Part shown: one piece after another, positions 26,336 to 38,778 of the stretch | How positions within the stretch are numbered: position 1 is the first letter of the stretch | How the letters are laid out: the number at the start of each line of letters is the position of its first letter | From: Luscinia megarhynchos | Taxonomy: Eukaryota > Chordata > Aves > Passeriformes > Turdidae | Reading direction: 5' to 3' | DNA: 64,000 nt | NCBI GenBank assembly: GCA_034336665.1 | Contig: CM067592.1 | Location: 29,299,819-29,363,818 of the forward strand | Made by a program: the position numbers and the translations under genes | The notes under the pieces: generated by a model | Told to the model about the DNA's origin: nothing | Seen by the model: only the letters and a program-made list of their open reading frames with translations | Databases searched by the model: none

Positions 26336-27374
26336 TGTAGTAGAGCTGACCTGGGCCAGATGCCAGGCATCCAAAAAAGCCACTCCCTTGCTCCCCTCTG
26401 TATCAGGACAGAGGAGAGGAAATTTAATGAAGGGTTCATGGGTTGACATAAAGGCAGGGAGAGATCAATCATCAATTACCATCAAAGGCAAAACAGGCTT
26501 GACTTAGAGATATGAAGTAAATTTATTGCTAACAAAATCAGAGCGGGATAATGAGATAGTAATGAGAAGTAAAGTAAGCCCGTAACAACACCTTCCCCCC
26601 ACGCCTCCCTCTTCCTGCTCTACCTCCTACCCCAGCAGTGCAGGGAGATAGGGCAGGGGGGTTATGGTCAGCTCATCACCTGTGGCTTCACCTGCTGCTC
26701 AGAGAGAGGATTCCTTCCCCTGCTGCACCATGGGGTCCCTCCCAGGGGAGACAGTTCACTGAGAACTTCTCCAATGTGACTCCATCCCACAGGCAGCAGT
26801 CCTCCTCAGACTGCTGCAGCTCTTCCATGGGGTGCAGCCCTTCCAGGACAGGCTGCTCCAGCCTGGCAGCAGGGCCCTCTCTCCACAGGGTCACAACCTT
26901 CTCCAAGGCAGCTGCCTGCTCCAGTGTGGGGCTCCCCTATGGGCTGTGGGTGGATCTCTGCATCCCTGCGTGTCTCTGCATCCCTGTGGATCTCCATGGG
27001 CTGCAGGGGCACAGCTGCCTCACCATGGGCTGCACACAGACTGCAGGGGAATCTCAGCTCTGGCTCAGCCTGAGGCACCTCCTGTCCATCCTTTTGCACT
27101 GCCCTTGGTGTCTGCAGAGTTCTTCCTCTCACCAATTCTCACTCGGGTCTTCTCAGGTCCCAATTGCAAAAGCACAACAACTTTTTGTTTATCTTTCTTC
27201 TTAAATATATTATCACAGAGACATCACTACTATCTCAGTTGTCTCAGACTTGGCCTTGAAGCCATCAGGTATTGGCTCTGCCAGAGATGGAAGAAATTTC
27301 TAGCAGCTTCTTACAGAAGCCACCCCTGTAGCCTCCCTGCTACCAAAACCAGTGATCACACAAAACCAATTTTA
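26336..27374 (-). mobile_element. Solo LTR of an avian endogenous retrovirus
   Basis: Reverse-complement copy of an LTR family I recognise as common in birds. It begins on plus with TGTAGTAGAGCTGACCTGGG, the degenerate complement of an end reading CCAAGGTCAACCCACCACA. The middle shows the family's repeated GC-rich motifs: CTGCACCATGGGGTCCCTCC (26721-26740), CTCCATGGGCTGCAGGGGCA (26992-27011), and TGGTGTCTGCAGAGTTCTTC (27106-27125). It ends with CAGAAGCCACCCCTGTAGCC and AAAACCAATTTA, the complement of a TGTATTGGGTTT start. The flanks AGGAG (26331-26335) and AGGAA (27375-27379) look like a 5-bp target duplication with one mismatch. No internal retroviral sequence adjoins it. Open frames here (188 and 223 codons) are translations of U3 repeats. 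It shares its family with the LTR at 33009-34428, in opposite orientation. Confidence 0.82.
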
Positions 27375-28063
27375 AGGAAAGGAAAGGAAAAATTTGGGAC
27401 AGACTTTAATGTGGTGGGATTGTTGGTGCTATTGGTCCTGTTGATGCTATTACACAAAGACTCCTTTCAGACACTGAAATATTGTTCCTGCTTTTATGTT
27501 TAGCATTTATAAATACATACCAAATAAGTAGTATGTATGAAAATAGAAACTTACAGTTTCTTCAGTATATTAGAAAAAATATTATTGAAAAGGTAGTAGG
27601 CTGCTCTTTTGCTATGCTTGAGGAAGGATAAATAAAAACTATTGTGCTATATGGGTACTGCTATTAAATCCTGACTAAAAAGGAGAAATAGGAGTCGTTT
27701 CACATATGAATATCTAAGAGCTACATCCCAACTTCTAACAGGAATATGCATTTTATCAATATTCTCTGAACATGGTTAGGTAGAGAAAAATAATATATGA
27801 AATAACACCAATTTTTTGTCTCTCCTATTGTACGCTTTGCATCTTGGATAGAAAATGTGTAATACTCGTAACTCAAAATTGATTGGCAAAGACATCATTA
27901 TTATGACATGTAGTGTATTACTATGATATATGTCTAACTAAATAAATAATAATGCTAAATATTTCTACAAACATATAAGACCCTCCTAAAACTGAAAGTT
28001 AAAAAGGAGACATAAGCAGTAAGATAAAGGAAATTAAGAGATTGTCTTGCTTTCTCTTGTTTT

Positions 28064-28106
28064 TTGTTTTGTTTTGTTTTGCTTTGCTTTGCTTTGTTTT
28101 GCTTTA
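28064..28106. repeat. GTTTT/GCTTT pentanucleotide tract
   Basis: About nine five-base units in which GTTTT changes to GCTTT and back. The Phe/Cys/Ala-rich open frame over it is an artefact. Confidence 0.9.
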
Positions 28107-29540
28107 TTTTTTTGTCTGAGGTTCAAATGTATTTTCAAGAGTAGGACAGACAATATGATATTGAAAATCTACTTTCAGGCCTGTGCCTCAAAATTTGTCG
28201 TTATAAATTTCTGTATAAGTTACATCTCTTAAAGTTTTATTTTTAAGTGGCTTGTGATTTAAGCTACCTGAACCTGTAATTTGCCTAAGAAATATTTGCA
28301 GCAAATGTTTCCTGCAGTGAATCATGAGAAAAAGGAAAAAAAAAAATAGTAGATTGTAAAAAGGCGTTTCAAGCCTCTTGTTTCCTTACTCGAACATTTT
28401 GAAGGAAATTGCCAAATATTTGCATAGCTACTGTAACTCTTAATACATTTGAATTACTTCTCTGTCACACTTCGGACTGAAGGCATATTTTCAATAATGC
28501 AAAATTTGAAAACTATATTTTTTTAAATGTTGTTTTTTTAGCATTTCTGTTGAAAGCATTCTGCTGCCAACATCTCCCTGCCTTTCTCTCCCCACTTCCT
28601 GGATAGGAGGCATGAGGAGTCATAGGAGTCTCAACTTTTTTCCCAAAATTTCAAGAGTAGTACAGCTTGGATTAAAGTCTAGTAAGGTTTTAGAAGGTGC
28701 AGTATCCAAAAGAAAGTCTTTGGGCAGAGGACGAGGAGTGACAAAATTTTCATTGTTAATATTTTGGTTTTTTGTTCTTTTCTTTAAAGGACAAGAAGAG
28801 AAATTATATTAACAAAGGTAAATAGAATGGAAATTCACTATTTAAAGTGTCTTTTCTTTGTGGCTTACCTGATACTGGGAATCCATGTTGTTTAGCCATA
28901 AATGTAAATTCCTTGTGGCTTCCCTGCTCTGTGCAAGACCTGCTGTTTAGCTGAAGAAGGTCACCTTAAACTTAGCTAAAACTTAGTTTAAATTCTATAA
29001 AACCTACTTCTAATACTTCAGGGAGGGTCATTATTTTTGGAATAATGCAGAATAAACAATATCTATTACTCTTGTAGTGCTGAGGTGCTTAGAGTAAAAT
29101 CTTAGACTGAAATTTATAATCCATTTACTACACACACACAACTGTCTTTTGTGTGTCTTTTAGAGCATCACATTGACTATGTGTCTGAAAGCCCTGGGAC
29201 TCTTGACAGTCAAAGATATTTTAAAGTCGGCAAGTGTCAGAAGAACATCGTTTAGGTTCAGTTAAAACAAGAGTACATGGTAAAATATGTATAAAGGTGT
29301 ACATACTGGTACACAAGGGATGCTTATTTCAAAATGGATGGAATATGTGAAGGCTCTTGGCCGGCAGAGACATGCAAGGTACTTTACAAAAATTGCATGC
29401 ACATGGTCTGTTGGGTAATATAGGTCAGATAACTCTCTTGGTTTATTGAGTATTCCAGTGCACTTTGCTTCTGAGGACAGATAGTGGCATGTTAAGCTTG
29501 CCAGATGTAAGACACAGCCAGGACTGTAATGAGAGCTGGG

Positions 29541-29592
29541 AGCAGGAGTGCATGTGAAAATGAGAGAGCAGGAGTGCATGTGAAAATGAGAG
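29541..29592. repeat. Perfect 26-bp tandem duplication
   Basis: Two identical 26-bp copies in direct tandem, each starting AGCAGGAGTG and ending AAAATGAGAG, followed by the first four bases of a third copy. Complete identity implies a recent duplication. Confidence 0.95.
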
Positions 29593-31150
29593 AGCATTTA
29601 TCTTTTGGGAGGAAGAGAAAGTAAGGGAAAGGAAAATGGGGTAATGCCATCTACTTATAGAAAATAACAGGAAAAGATGCACTTCTCTACTACACAGGAA
29701 GCATATGAAGATAACTATGAATTATTACATAGGAATGATTGCATTACTTCTGGACTAAAATTTCCTGGACAGTAGAAGGATGTCTCATGTCCATGCACAG
29801 AAACACATGAATGAGTGTCCAAGTTGACAATCACCACCAAATCTCCCACCCATGCACCATTTAAAGTAGGGAATATATGCAAATATTTGCTCACTGTTGG
29901 CTATAAAACCCATCATGCTACTCATTATAGGTTTCCAAATATTGTGAATATCTGAATTTGTGATCTTGCTCCTGCCTTTTGTCTATTAACTAACACTGAC
30001 ATTTGTCTAGTACAAGATCCAAAAATTTGTTATATTATGGTCTTTTTTTCTAAGACTCTCCAACAGAATAAGTGGCCATATCAAAGACAGTTGTCTGTCA
30101 CAGTGCAGAGCACAGGTATTTCTGACAAATAGACTTTGTACAAAACTGTAAAACAAATTCTTTCTTACTGCATGCAAGAAAAGCAGACATCTAGACAATG
30201 CCAACTTAACTAAACATTATTTCTGTCTCAGTTTCTTAATGATGACAGAAAGTCACTGGGGTTTAGCAGTGAATTTTATAAAATGTCTGACATTTCTTTA
30301 ATACAGATGTTTTCTCCTTGGAATTGTGTAGTACGTCCCTGCTCAGCTTGAGGTCATTATTCAAAAAAACCCAAACTATTCTGCATACCATGATAACACA
30401 GTTATTCTTAAACAAAATATCTATTTTCACTAGTTTCTTGTTGTAGCAGGTTCCTTTGATTCTACACGTTTACAGAGATATATTTTTTAAGAGTTTTCAA
30501 ACAACTGCCATTTGTTACAGTACACCATGATTCTCCTTTCTTGATCCAATCAGCTCTCTGAATGTTTTTCATCAGACTGCAAAACCATTAATATCTAGTA
30601 AATTAATGAGCTGCTTTTATGTTCATTTGAAATGCCATGATTTAACAACTCCTGAGTGGGAGACTCTCTAAAATTGACTGACTGTTTTTCAAAGCTCATC
30701 TGTGACCATCTCTACATTTTTTGAATATTCTGATGAAAATTCTCTAGGTTTGTCGTTTACTAAGCCAGGATTCATGCAGGAAAATAAAGCCACAGCTATA
30801 TGAGTATGAACTACAAATTGAAGAAGAATTTACCCTTCACCTGTATTTTTGGAAAATTTTAATGAAGAATAAATAGAAATAAACAACAATCTCTTTTTTT
30901 TTTTTTAATGGGGTATATAAAAATGTTTCAAACATTTAATTTATTCTTTCAGTGCAAATGATAGGCAAGCTTAACTAAAGTGAAATAAAAAAATGTCTGA
31001 TGGTATTTGGTGACTGGTGACCAAGACAAAACTATTAGCTATTTTCCTTCTACTTCTGGGAATGCTTTGGCAATTATGAACTTAACTATGTATTTCACAG
31101 AAATCAATCTATATTTATATCTGTCCAAATATCTCATTGTCAGGACATGT

Positions 31151-31216
31151 TGTTATGGTCTAATCCCAGCCTGCAACTAAACACCACCAAGATGCTTTCA
31201 CTTCCTCTCCCACAAA
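31151..31216 (-). mobile_element. Short LTR terminal fragment
   Basis: About 66 bp beginning TGTTATGGTCTAATCCCAGC and continuing CAACTAAACACCACC. This matches the reverse complement of the terminal segment of the LTR family present in full at 38779-39491, whose 3' end reads CTAAGGTTAAACCATGACA. Only the terminus survives. It is short enough that chance similarity cannot be fully excluded. Confidence 0.5.
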
Positions 31217-33003
31217 TATGTTGCATTCTTATTAGAACATATCCTGTAGCATAAAAGAATCAAAGGACTTACAGGGTTGAGATACTGACAAGTTCTCTTG
31301 ATTTTGTTTACAAGAAGTGAGTGATGCCAATACCCTGTTGTTAGGCAGTGGTATCTGTTTCTAAACAAATCCTTATGTTTTATGATCTACTCTTCCTTGG
31401 TAAAACACTAGCTGAAACTTGACTTCAGCATCTGTAAATTTGGTTTGAAAAAAGCTTTCCTTCATTCATCTCAGTCCACCAATTAAATAATTATGAATTG
31501 CATAAAATTAACTTTATTCTGGACTTGAACTATCAAAGGCTTATTCACAATTCAGTTTGGGTTTTTCCTGTGGCAATTACTCCCTTCTAGAGTGCAATAC
31601 TGTGCACAGGAAGGGGTCTTCAGCTGTATTGGTGTAACAGTGAAAGCAGGATAAAGAATTAACCTGTCAGAAAACGAAAACAGCAGCAAAAAAATGTCCA
31701 CAATGCCACTGTATTTGCTATGCTGGCTCAATATATTCTTATTCCAGACTACTTTGACCTTACTGAAGAATGATTTTCACTAGTTTCTATGACACTTTGC
31801 CAGGTCTGAGCCTTAACTGGGGAGGAGGATGCTGCTGATTTAGATTCCAGAATATTCAGTCAGTCTGCTTCACTCTGCATTACCCTGCATGTACTGTATC
31901 TAATCTGTTACTTTGGAAGGGCCTGCAGCTGCTGTTAAGTGATTTATCTCAAGTAACCTCTGTGCTATGACAGCTCTGAGATACTAGATGGTCCCAGCAG
32001 TGATAAGAGCAGCCACACTCAGCACAAAGTGCACAACTGCATATTCATGTCAGAGTGGGGTTTGCCAAATAAAATCTGCAATGCTGTGATTAATCAGACC
32101 ATTTCTTTTCATACACAAAATTGATTAAGAGAACAATGCAATCTTTAATATCTTTTGGGGTAATATAAATGTTATTTCATGATTGGGCATAAATTTATAA
32201 GACATATAGAAAAAGAGAGAAGTTTCCTTTTTCTTGGTTAAACATGTTGTTTATTGTTATCCAAATAGAGATGTTTGTACTAGAAAAATTGATCTCATTT
32301 TATTTTACAGCCTTGAGATGCATCCTAACAGCAACAATGTGAAATAAAGCATTATAGGTTAAGATCCCAGAGATCCATAATGTTTGAGTGTGTTATTTCA
32401 CACTACACACGCATTTTTTTGTGTATTTCATATCTCATGACCATGTTAAAATAAACTTTATAGCATCAAAAAATCTTTCCAAAGTTCTTAATTCAATAAA
32501 AAAAAATGCTATATGTTTAAAAGGGACATGATGATAAGAAGATGCCAAAAAATTACTGAGTTCCATTATAAAAAAATAAACAAAAACCAGCATATAAGAG
32601 GTCCGGTTTTCAATATGTCTGAATTCCCAAAGGACAGAATTTTTTTTGGCTGAGTTGAAACAGGTGTAAGGGATGACTTACAGTTGACATTACTTCAGCA
32701 AATGAACCTCCAAGAATCCGCTTTCCTCTCAACTAAAGGTACTTAATCTAGTACTGTATCTGTTCCGTCAAAACTAAGTAGATCTGTCCAGGTTTCTGGG
32801 AAAGCATATCCTTGCAACACGAAATGTCAACTTATGCTGTACTTTGTGTCAAAGGATTAATAGTATTTACAAATGAGCTGAAATTATACTGAAGTCTTTC
32901 CAGGAAGTGATCATTTGGGCTTTGAACTGATATTTAGACTAAGGAGGAAACACACATTTAGCCTTTACTGAACATCAAATCTCCCTGCTTTCAGACTTCA
33001 TTG
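31217..33003. other. AT-rich stretch, nothing recognised
   Basis: About 1.8 kb of AT-rich DNA with A-runs near 32505 and 32570. No gene or repeat family recognised. Confidence 0.5.
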
Positions 33004-33008
33004 ATGAC

Positions 33009-34428
33009 TGTATTGGGTTTACACGGCAAGCTTTTGTTGGCCAGGGGCTGCAGAGGTGGCTTTTGTGAGATGCCACAAAAGCTTACACTGTCTGATGCAG
33101 ACAATGCTGGCTGGCTGCAGAGGGACCAGTGACTGGCCAGGGATAAGCTATCAGTGGTGATGGTAACACCGCTGCAAGATGGTTTAAAACAGGGGAAAAA
33201 AATGCTGTGAAGCAGCTGCTGGAAATGAGGTGTGAGAATATGTGAGAGAAACATCTCTGCAGACACCAAGGACAGTGCAGAAGGAGGGGGGAAGGTGTGC
33301 TCCAGGCATTAGAGCTGGGATTCAACTGCTGCTGGTGCTGAAGGCCATAGTGAGGAGAGATGTGTTCTAGACCACAGTGAGGAGGGATGTCTCCCCAGAC
33401 CACAGTGAGGGGGAATGTCTGCCCAGACCACAGTGAGGAGGGATGTGTCCCCAGACCACAGTGAGGAGAGATGTGTTCTAGACCACAGTGAGGAGGGATG
33501 TGTCCCCAGACCACAGTGAGGAGAGATGTGTTCTAGACCACAGTGAGGAGGGATGTCTCCCCAGACCACAGTGAGGAGAGATGTGTCCCCAGACCACAGT
33601 GAGGGGGAATGTCTCCCCAGACCACAGTGAGGAGGGATGTGTCCCCAGACCACAGTGAGGGGGAATGTCTCCCCAGACCACCGTGAAGAGGGATGTGTTC
33701 TAGACCACAGTGAGGAGGGATGTGTTCTAGACCACAGTGAGGAGGGATGTCTCCCCAGACCACAGTGAGGAGGGATGTGTCCCCAGACCACCGTGAGGAG
33801 GGATGTCTCCCCTGCAGCCCATGGAGGTCCGGGTGGAAGCAGATACTGCCTACAGCCTGTGGAGGAACCCCATGCTGGAGCAACAGGATAGGCTGTTATG
33901 CCATGGAAAGGCCATACTGGAGAAGGTCTGCTGGCAGGATTTGTGACTCTGCAGGGGGTTCACACAGAAGCAGTCTGTTCCTGAAGGACTGTATCCTGGG
34001 GAAAGAGATCCACACTAAAGGAATTCCTCGAGGACTGCCTGCCATAGGTGGAGAAGGGGAAGAATGTGAGGAAGAAGAAGCACCAGGGATGATGATCTGA
34101 CCACATCCTCCGTTGCCTATCCCCCTGTGCCACTGTAGAAAAAGAAATAGTGAAACTGAGTAAAGTTGAACGTGAGAAGAAGGGACAGGGAGGGGAGGAA
34201 TATGTTTTTATATTTGTTTTTAGTTCTTATTACCGCGCTCTGGCAATCAAATAAATTAATTTTTACAAGTCAATTCTGTTTTACTTGTGACAGTAACTGG
34301 CAAATGATCTTTCCCTGTACTTATTGTGACATATTTGTTTTGTTTTCTCTCCCCTGTCCAGCTGAGGATGAAGAATGATAGAGCAGTTTAAAGGATATTT
34401 GCTCTCCAGCCAAGGTCAACCCACCACA
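33009..34428 (+). mobile_element. Solo LTR with target-site duplication
   Basis: Starts TGTATTGGGTTTACACGGCA and ends CCAAGGTCAACCCACCACA, the two termini of an avian LTR family (TG...CA ends). It is flanked by ATGAC (33004-33008) and ATGTC (34429-34433), a 5-bp duplication with one mismatch, in keeping with ERVL- or ERVK-class integration. AATAAA at 34250-34255 is a possible polyadenylation signal near the R region. Length is 1420 bp, swollen by a minisatellite of 471 bp. No primer-binding site, polypurine tract or internal coding region lies beside it, so it is a recombined solo LTR. Open frames inside it are translations of LTR DNA. Confidence 0.88.
33343..33813. repeat. Minisatellite, 17 units of 27/28 bp
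   Basis: Seventeen tandem units, mostly starting GACCACAGTGAGGAGGGATG. Twelve are 28 bp, ending TCCCCA or close variants. Five are 27 bp, ending TGTTCTA. Four internal types (GTGTCCCCA, GTCTCCCCA, GTGTTCTA, and GGGGGAATGTCT) are interspersed, as expected from unequal exchange of blocks. Because the unit is not a multiple of three, reading frames cycle through it, yet several minus-strand frames stay open (up to 160 codons), giving repetitive Trp/His/Pro-rich peptides. I regard these as non-coding. Confidence 0.95.
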
Positions 34429-34433
34429 ATGTC

Positions 34434-36528
34434 TTCAGCAAAAATCTGAAATAAGAAACTTTAAATTCTTAGCTAAATTTTAGTACAAACCTAGGGTCAG
34501 ATTCAGTGAGGTGGTGGTACCTATTGGTACAGAAAAGATGCACTAACTTTAAATCTGAAATTCTAAGACAAAGAAGCACAGCTCACAAATGTCTATAGGC
34601 ATTCTTTTTAGGTTATGGAGGAAAGCCATGCCCATCAAGAAAACCAGTGTATTCAGTGAAGGATATAACTTCACAGAAAGAAAAATGTATGTTTAAAATC
34701 CTGTTTCTATCCAGAATTTAAGCATCCCCTGCAGTAAGCACCTACATGAAAATAGAATTTGCAACTTAAATCTGTTTTTTTAAGGTATATGATTTTGTCA
34801 CAATTTGTGAAACAAATGTCTCAGCCACTGTGTGAATCAGTTGCCTCAAAACTTTTGTGTGTTCGAGTCTCAGTTTTCAAATGTAGCAGTATACAAATTA
34901 TTTTCTGCATCAGTCTGTTTGCAGTGATGAATCTTTTTGTCACAGAATTGTGAAGACGCATCTTTTTCTCTTTGGTCTTTCAGTTTAAAAATGCTGCAGA
35001 TTATTTACTGCATTCTCATAAATGTATATATTCAAAAATTGTGATAAATTATTTGATCTCTTTCCAGAGGAGTTGCAGCAAAGAAGTGATTATGCATAGA
35101 TACATTTGCTAAAATTATGAAACCTTACTTGCATATTTCAGCAAATTAACTGCATTCTTTATCAGTGTCTAAGATGCTGTCTCAGTGAAAACATTTTTTG
35201 AAATTAGGGTGTTTTAACTGTAGCAGGCTGAAATTCCCTTTTCTATCATCTTTTGTCCTGCATCAACTTCCTTTTTTTTATTTTTCTGGCAGAATTATGT
35301 ATACAACAATCATGAATGTTAATTATAAAGTTAGATTGAACAAAACTGCAGAAAGAAAAGTCAGTAAGTAAATAGCACTTCATTGAAAGTGTTGTGAAGG
35401 GAATGCCTGACTTCTAAAGGTTTCATGCCAGACATCTGTGGTTCAATCTCTCTAGATGTCCTACTAGATCAGGACCCTTGTCAAGTTTGTTTGTGTACAT
35501 TTAGGTGATGAATACTTAAATAGACAATTTCAGTATTGCTTGGTAGTTGTAAAAAAGGCTAAGTTTTGTGGTTGCTGTTGAATCTGTCAAAAGGCACTAG
35601 ATACCAACCCACACTGCAGTATCATTTCTTTCTGCATATACATGCCTTTAAAGTTTAGATAAAGTGAATTGTTTAAAGATGCTCTGCCATAAATTATAGC
35701 TGACAGTGGAAGTGATTAAGGCACATAGTTTGATTGCACGCATTAATCTCTAAAACTTTCATCAAGTCTGATTTAATTACCCACAGGTATAAGTTTCTTT
35801 TTAATTTATTAGCTTTGTCAGTAATCAGTTGCACTGTATGCTATTACTTGCAAAAGGTGAAACCCAGCTATATTCAGGGAAAAATCAGACATTGAACAGC
35901 AAAATAAAAAAAGTTAAGTTTTGTAGCCCTCAAGTGTACAGTAACAATGCTAAACTCACATATGAAATGAGACTATATGTTCAATCAAAAAGGACTGACA
36001 GATGTCCTTATTGAGACCAGTGCACTCTCCCAGGAAAAAAAACATTTGAAAAGGCTTAATCATTTCTGGAATATTGAAACAGCTGCTATTGTTAGAATAT
36101 CCTGTTCAGGTGTCATCAAACTTACAGATTTATATATTTTAAACTAATTTTATCCCACTGTTTGGACCTGGCTATTTGTTGCTTAGCTGATAGTGCTGTC
36201 TTTTTCACATGATCAAGTGATCATGAACACAGATGTTAATTTTAATAGACTACTATTAGGACCCAAATATTCAGCATGGCCATCATTTTAGGTCTCATAT
36301 ACATGCTATGCATGCTATCTTGAATTTACTTTGCAATGCAGATCAAACTTATTAAGAATTTGTGTATAATAGAAATGCCTGTTCCAGTACTCTACTGCAT
36401 TTGTAGACAGTAACATTTGCAAGATTATTCAGAAGCATTGTCTTGTTAGTCTTTTGAATTTAATATTAATCAGTGTCATAAAGATTTATGTCTTTTACTT
36501 ACAAAATCTCTAATCAAAAGAAAGATTG
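34434..36528. other. AT-rich stretch, nothing recognised
   Basis: About 2.1 kb of AT-rich sequence, with no gene, RNA or element recognised. Confidence 0.5.
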
Positions 36529-36830
36529 TAGGGGTTTGGGGTGTGTGGGGGGGCTTTTTTGATGTTTGGGGTCTTTTTTTGTATGTTTGTTGGTTTGGCT
36601 ATTTGGGGGTTTTGTGGCCATTTTTTGTGGTTAATTGTTTTTTTGTGGGGATTTTGTGGGGTTTTTTTGTTTTGTTTTTTTGTTATTGTTGTTTTTAATT
36701 TTATTTAATTTTTAATTTTATTTTATTTTTTATTTGGGTTTTTTGTTTTTGATTTTGATTTCTTTGTATTGGTTTGGCTTTTTTGTTTTTGCTTTTGTTT
36801 GTTTGTTTGTTTGTTTCTCTATGTATCCTA
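36529..36830. repeat. G/T-rich low-complexity tract
   Basis: About 300 bp in which the plus strand is almost entirely G and T. It has several G-runs in the first 130 bp (for example GTGTGGGGGGGC near 36542) and GTTTG or GTTTT units further on, closing with five GTTT units. It could be a decayed simple repeat. The first part could support G-quadruplex or R-loop structure. Confidence 0.85.
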
Positions 36831-38778
36831 TTCTTCTAATAACATAGGCATATAGGAGTTTCGTGTGTTTTGTTTTTAAAATTAATTTTAATTTTGATTA
36901 TAGTATTGGGAAGAAAATTGGTTAATGTTACTGATTGTTTTTATAATCACATGAAAAAACAAACGAAAAAAAATCATTGTGTACCAGTATGTAACTGTCA
37001 ATATCTTAGAGCCAAACTCTTTTTCCTATATGTCAGTTCATAAAATTTTGTACTGTGAAAGTCCTCAAATAAATGTATTGCTGACAGAGGAATTACCCTT
37101 TTTCTTTTATATAACTCAAGAATTTTTAGTGCTTACTGGCCCTTAAATAATGCACAGTAAACTATTTGAAGCAAATATCATGTTGCAAAGATACACGAGG
37201 GAAATAAAGAGTCTTCCTAAATTGCACAGTACATGCAATTATTATTAAACTAGTTTAGTGAAACATGAAAACAAACTGCTTACTAGTGTCAAATGGATTT
37301 AATTACTGCACTAGCTGTCAGACAAAAACAAGCCTTCCTATGAAGTAAATATGTTATACAACTCAGCTATAAATTTAAGAAAATATTTTTTGTATAGTGC
37401 ACGTACGTTATTATTATTGATGAGCAATAAGCACAGTAGCTCCCAGTCTCTTGGAGAAAGTACAACTAATTAGGAATTAGGAAAGGAGTGCATGAGTGGA
37501 TTCTATGGCATGCCAAATTTCATAAAAGAATATATGGCATGATTCTGGAGTAATGCACAGGCAAGGGCTGAAGGGAAGCTTTCAGTACAAAAACTGTATA
37601 CAAAACCTATGATGTACCCAGCAAGCAGTAGGGAGTGACATGTCTGTATTTTACTGTTTCCCTCTCTGCTCTTTTTGTTTTTTTTCTTTAATAAAGGCAT
37701 TATGCCATGGAGCTTGTTCTAAAAGTGTTGTTACTTTCCATGAGGCTAAAGGATGATGAGCATTTTGCCAGTCTGAGAAAAGAGCAGCTCCAAGCAGGGG
37801 GAGGTCAGGCTATTCCTCTGTTGCAGCTCAAAAGGCAAATCCCAGGCCAAGTGGAAGTGCAGAGAAAGGTGCCATGAGGCCAACAGGAATTCATATTGGA
37901 AAACCAAATTAAAGAAAATACTCATCAAAGCCAGAAAACTTGTTTGGCCTAGGACCCTGCAACATAGGAAGAGAATCCATAACAACAACAATCCACAACA
38001 ATTCAGAACAAGATAGAAAGTGTAAAATGGCTAAAACTGGTGAACGGACACTACCATTCTCAAATTGAGAGTCAGCACAAGACAAATAAAATTATCTAAA
38101 AATGAAGGTTCTTCATAAACCCATATCATCCTCTTATAATTTCCATTTCTATATTTTTCAACTGTTAGTGTTTCATGCAGAAAATTACTGCTGCACTGGG
38201 AGACCGAAAAAAGAAAAAAGAAATATTGCTTATTCATGAAAACCTTTAATACTTCTAATCAATTTTCAGAAGTAACCTTGCAATATAAGATACTAAGAGA
38301 CAACTTTAAACCCACCTGAAAAAGAAGTTAAAATGTTTATATTGATTGGCATAGCAATTAAAAGCCAATATATTCTGCAATAGCTATTCTGTTCAATTTC
38401 TCCATGTCGTCCAAAGGTCTAAATCCATTATCTTTAAGCCACCATGGATTATGTGGGCTGTTATAATGCTATACTGTTAGCCAAGAAAGTTTTTCACAAT
38501 TCAGAAATCTTTGTTTCTTTTCTTTTCTTGTCTATACAGAATGCTGCCAGGAGCATTGTGGGATTTGACATCACTGTTAATTAAAGGCAAATAATGAAGG
38601 ATAATGAAGATAAAAGTGAGGGGAGAAGGAAACTCATACAGACTTCTACAAGGAATTACATAGCTTTAAAAGTCACATTTCGAACTTTGCAAATATCACT
38701 GAAAGAAATAAACAAACTGTTCACCCAGACAATACAGTTGTGACTTTACAGTCACAATTATCTCATTTTGTGCTCTTG
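36831..38778. other. AT-rich stretch, nothing recognised
   Basis: About 1.9 kb. Open frames at 37503-37700 and 37746-37991 (minus) show no recognised domain. Confidence 0.5.

Larger units (their letters stand above)
27375..31150. other. AT-rich stretch with minor simple repeats
   Basis: About 3.8 kb without a recognised gene or full element. It contains the GTTTT/GCTTT tract at 28064-28106, a perfect 26-bp tandem duplication at 29541-29592, and a T-run near 30892-30906. Open frames near 29262-29682 are partly shaped by the 26-bp duplication. Confidence 0.5.

Noticed and set aside
26638..27503. 188- and 223-codon plus-strand open frames
   Set aside because: They are antisense to an LTR and consist of GC-rich LTR motifs.
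33083..33883. Minus-strand frames of up to 160 codons with Trp/His/Pro-rich repeats
   Set aside because: They are translations of the 27/28-bp minisatellite in changing frames inside an LTR; no start context, homology or codon signal supports coding.
35400..35475. GGTTCAATC motif resembling a tRNA T-arm
   Set aside because: No matching A box, anticodon stem or acceptor stem could be folded from the preceding bases.
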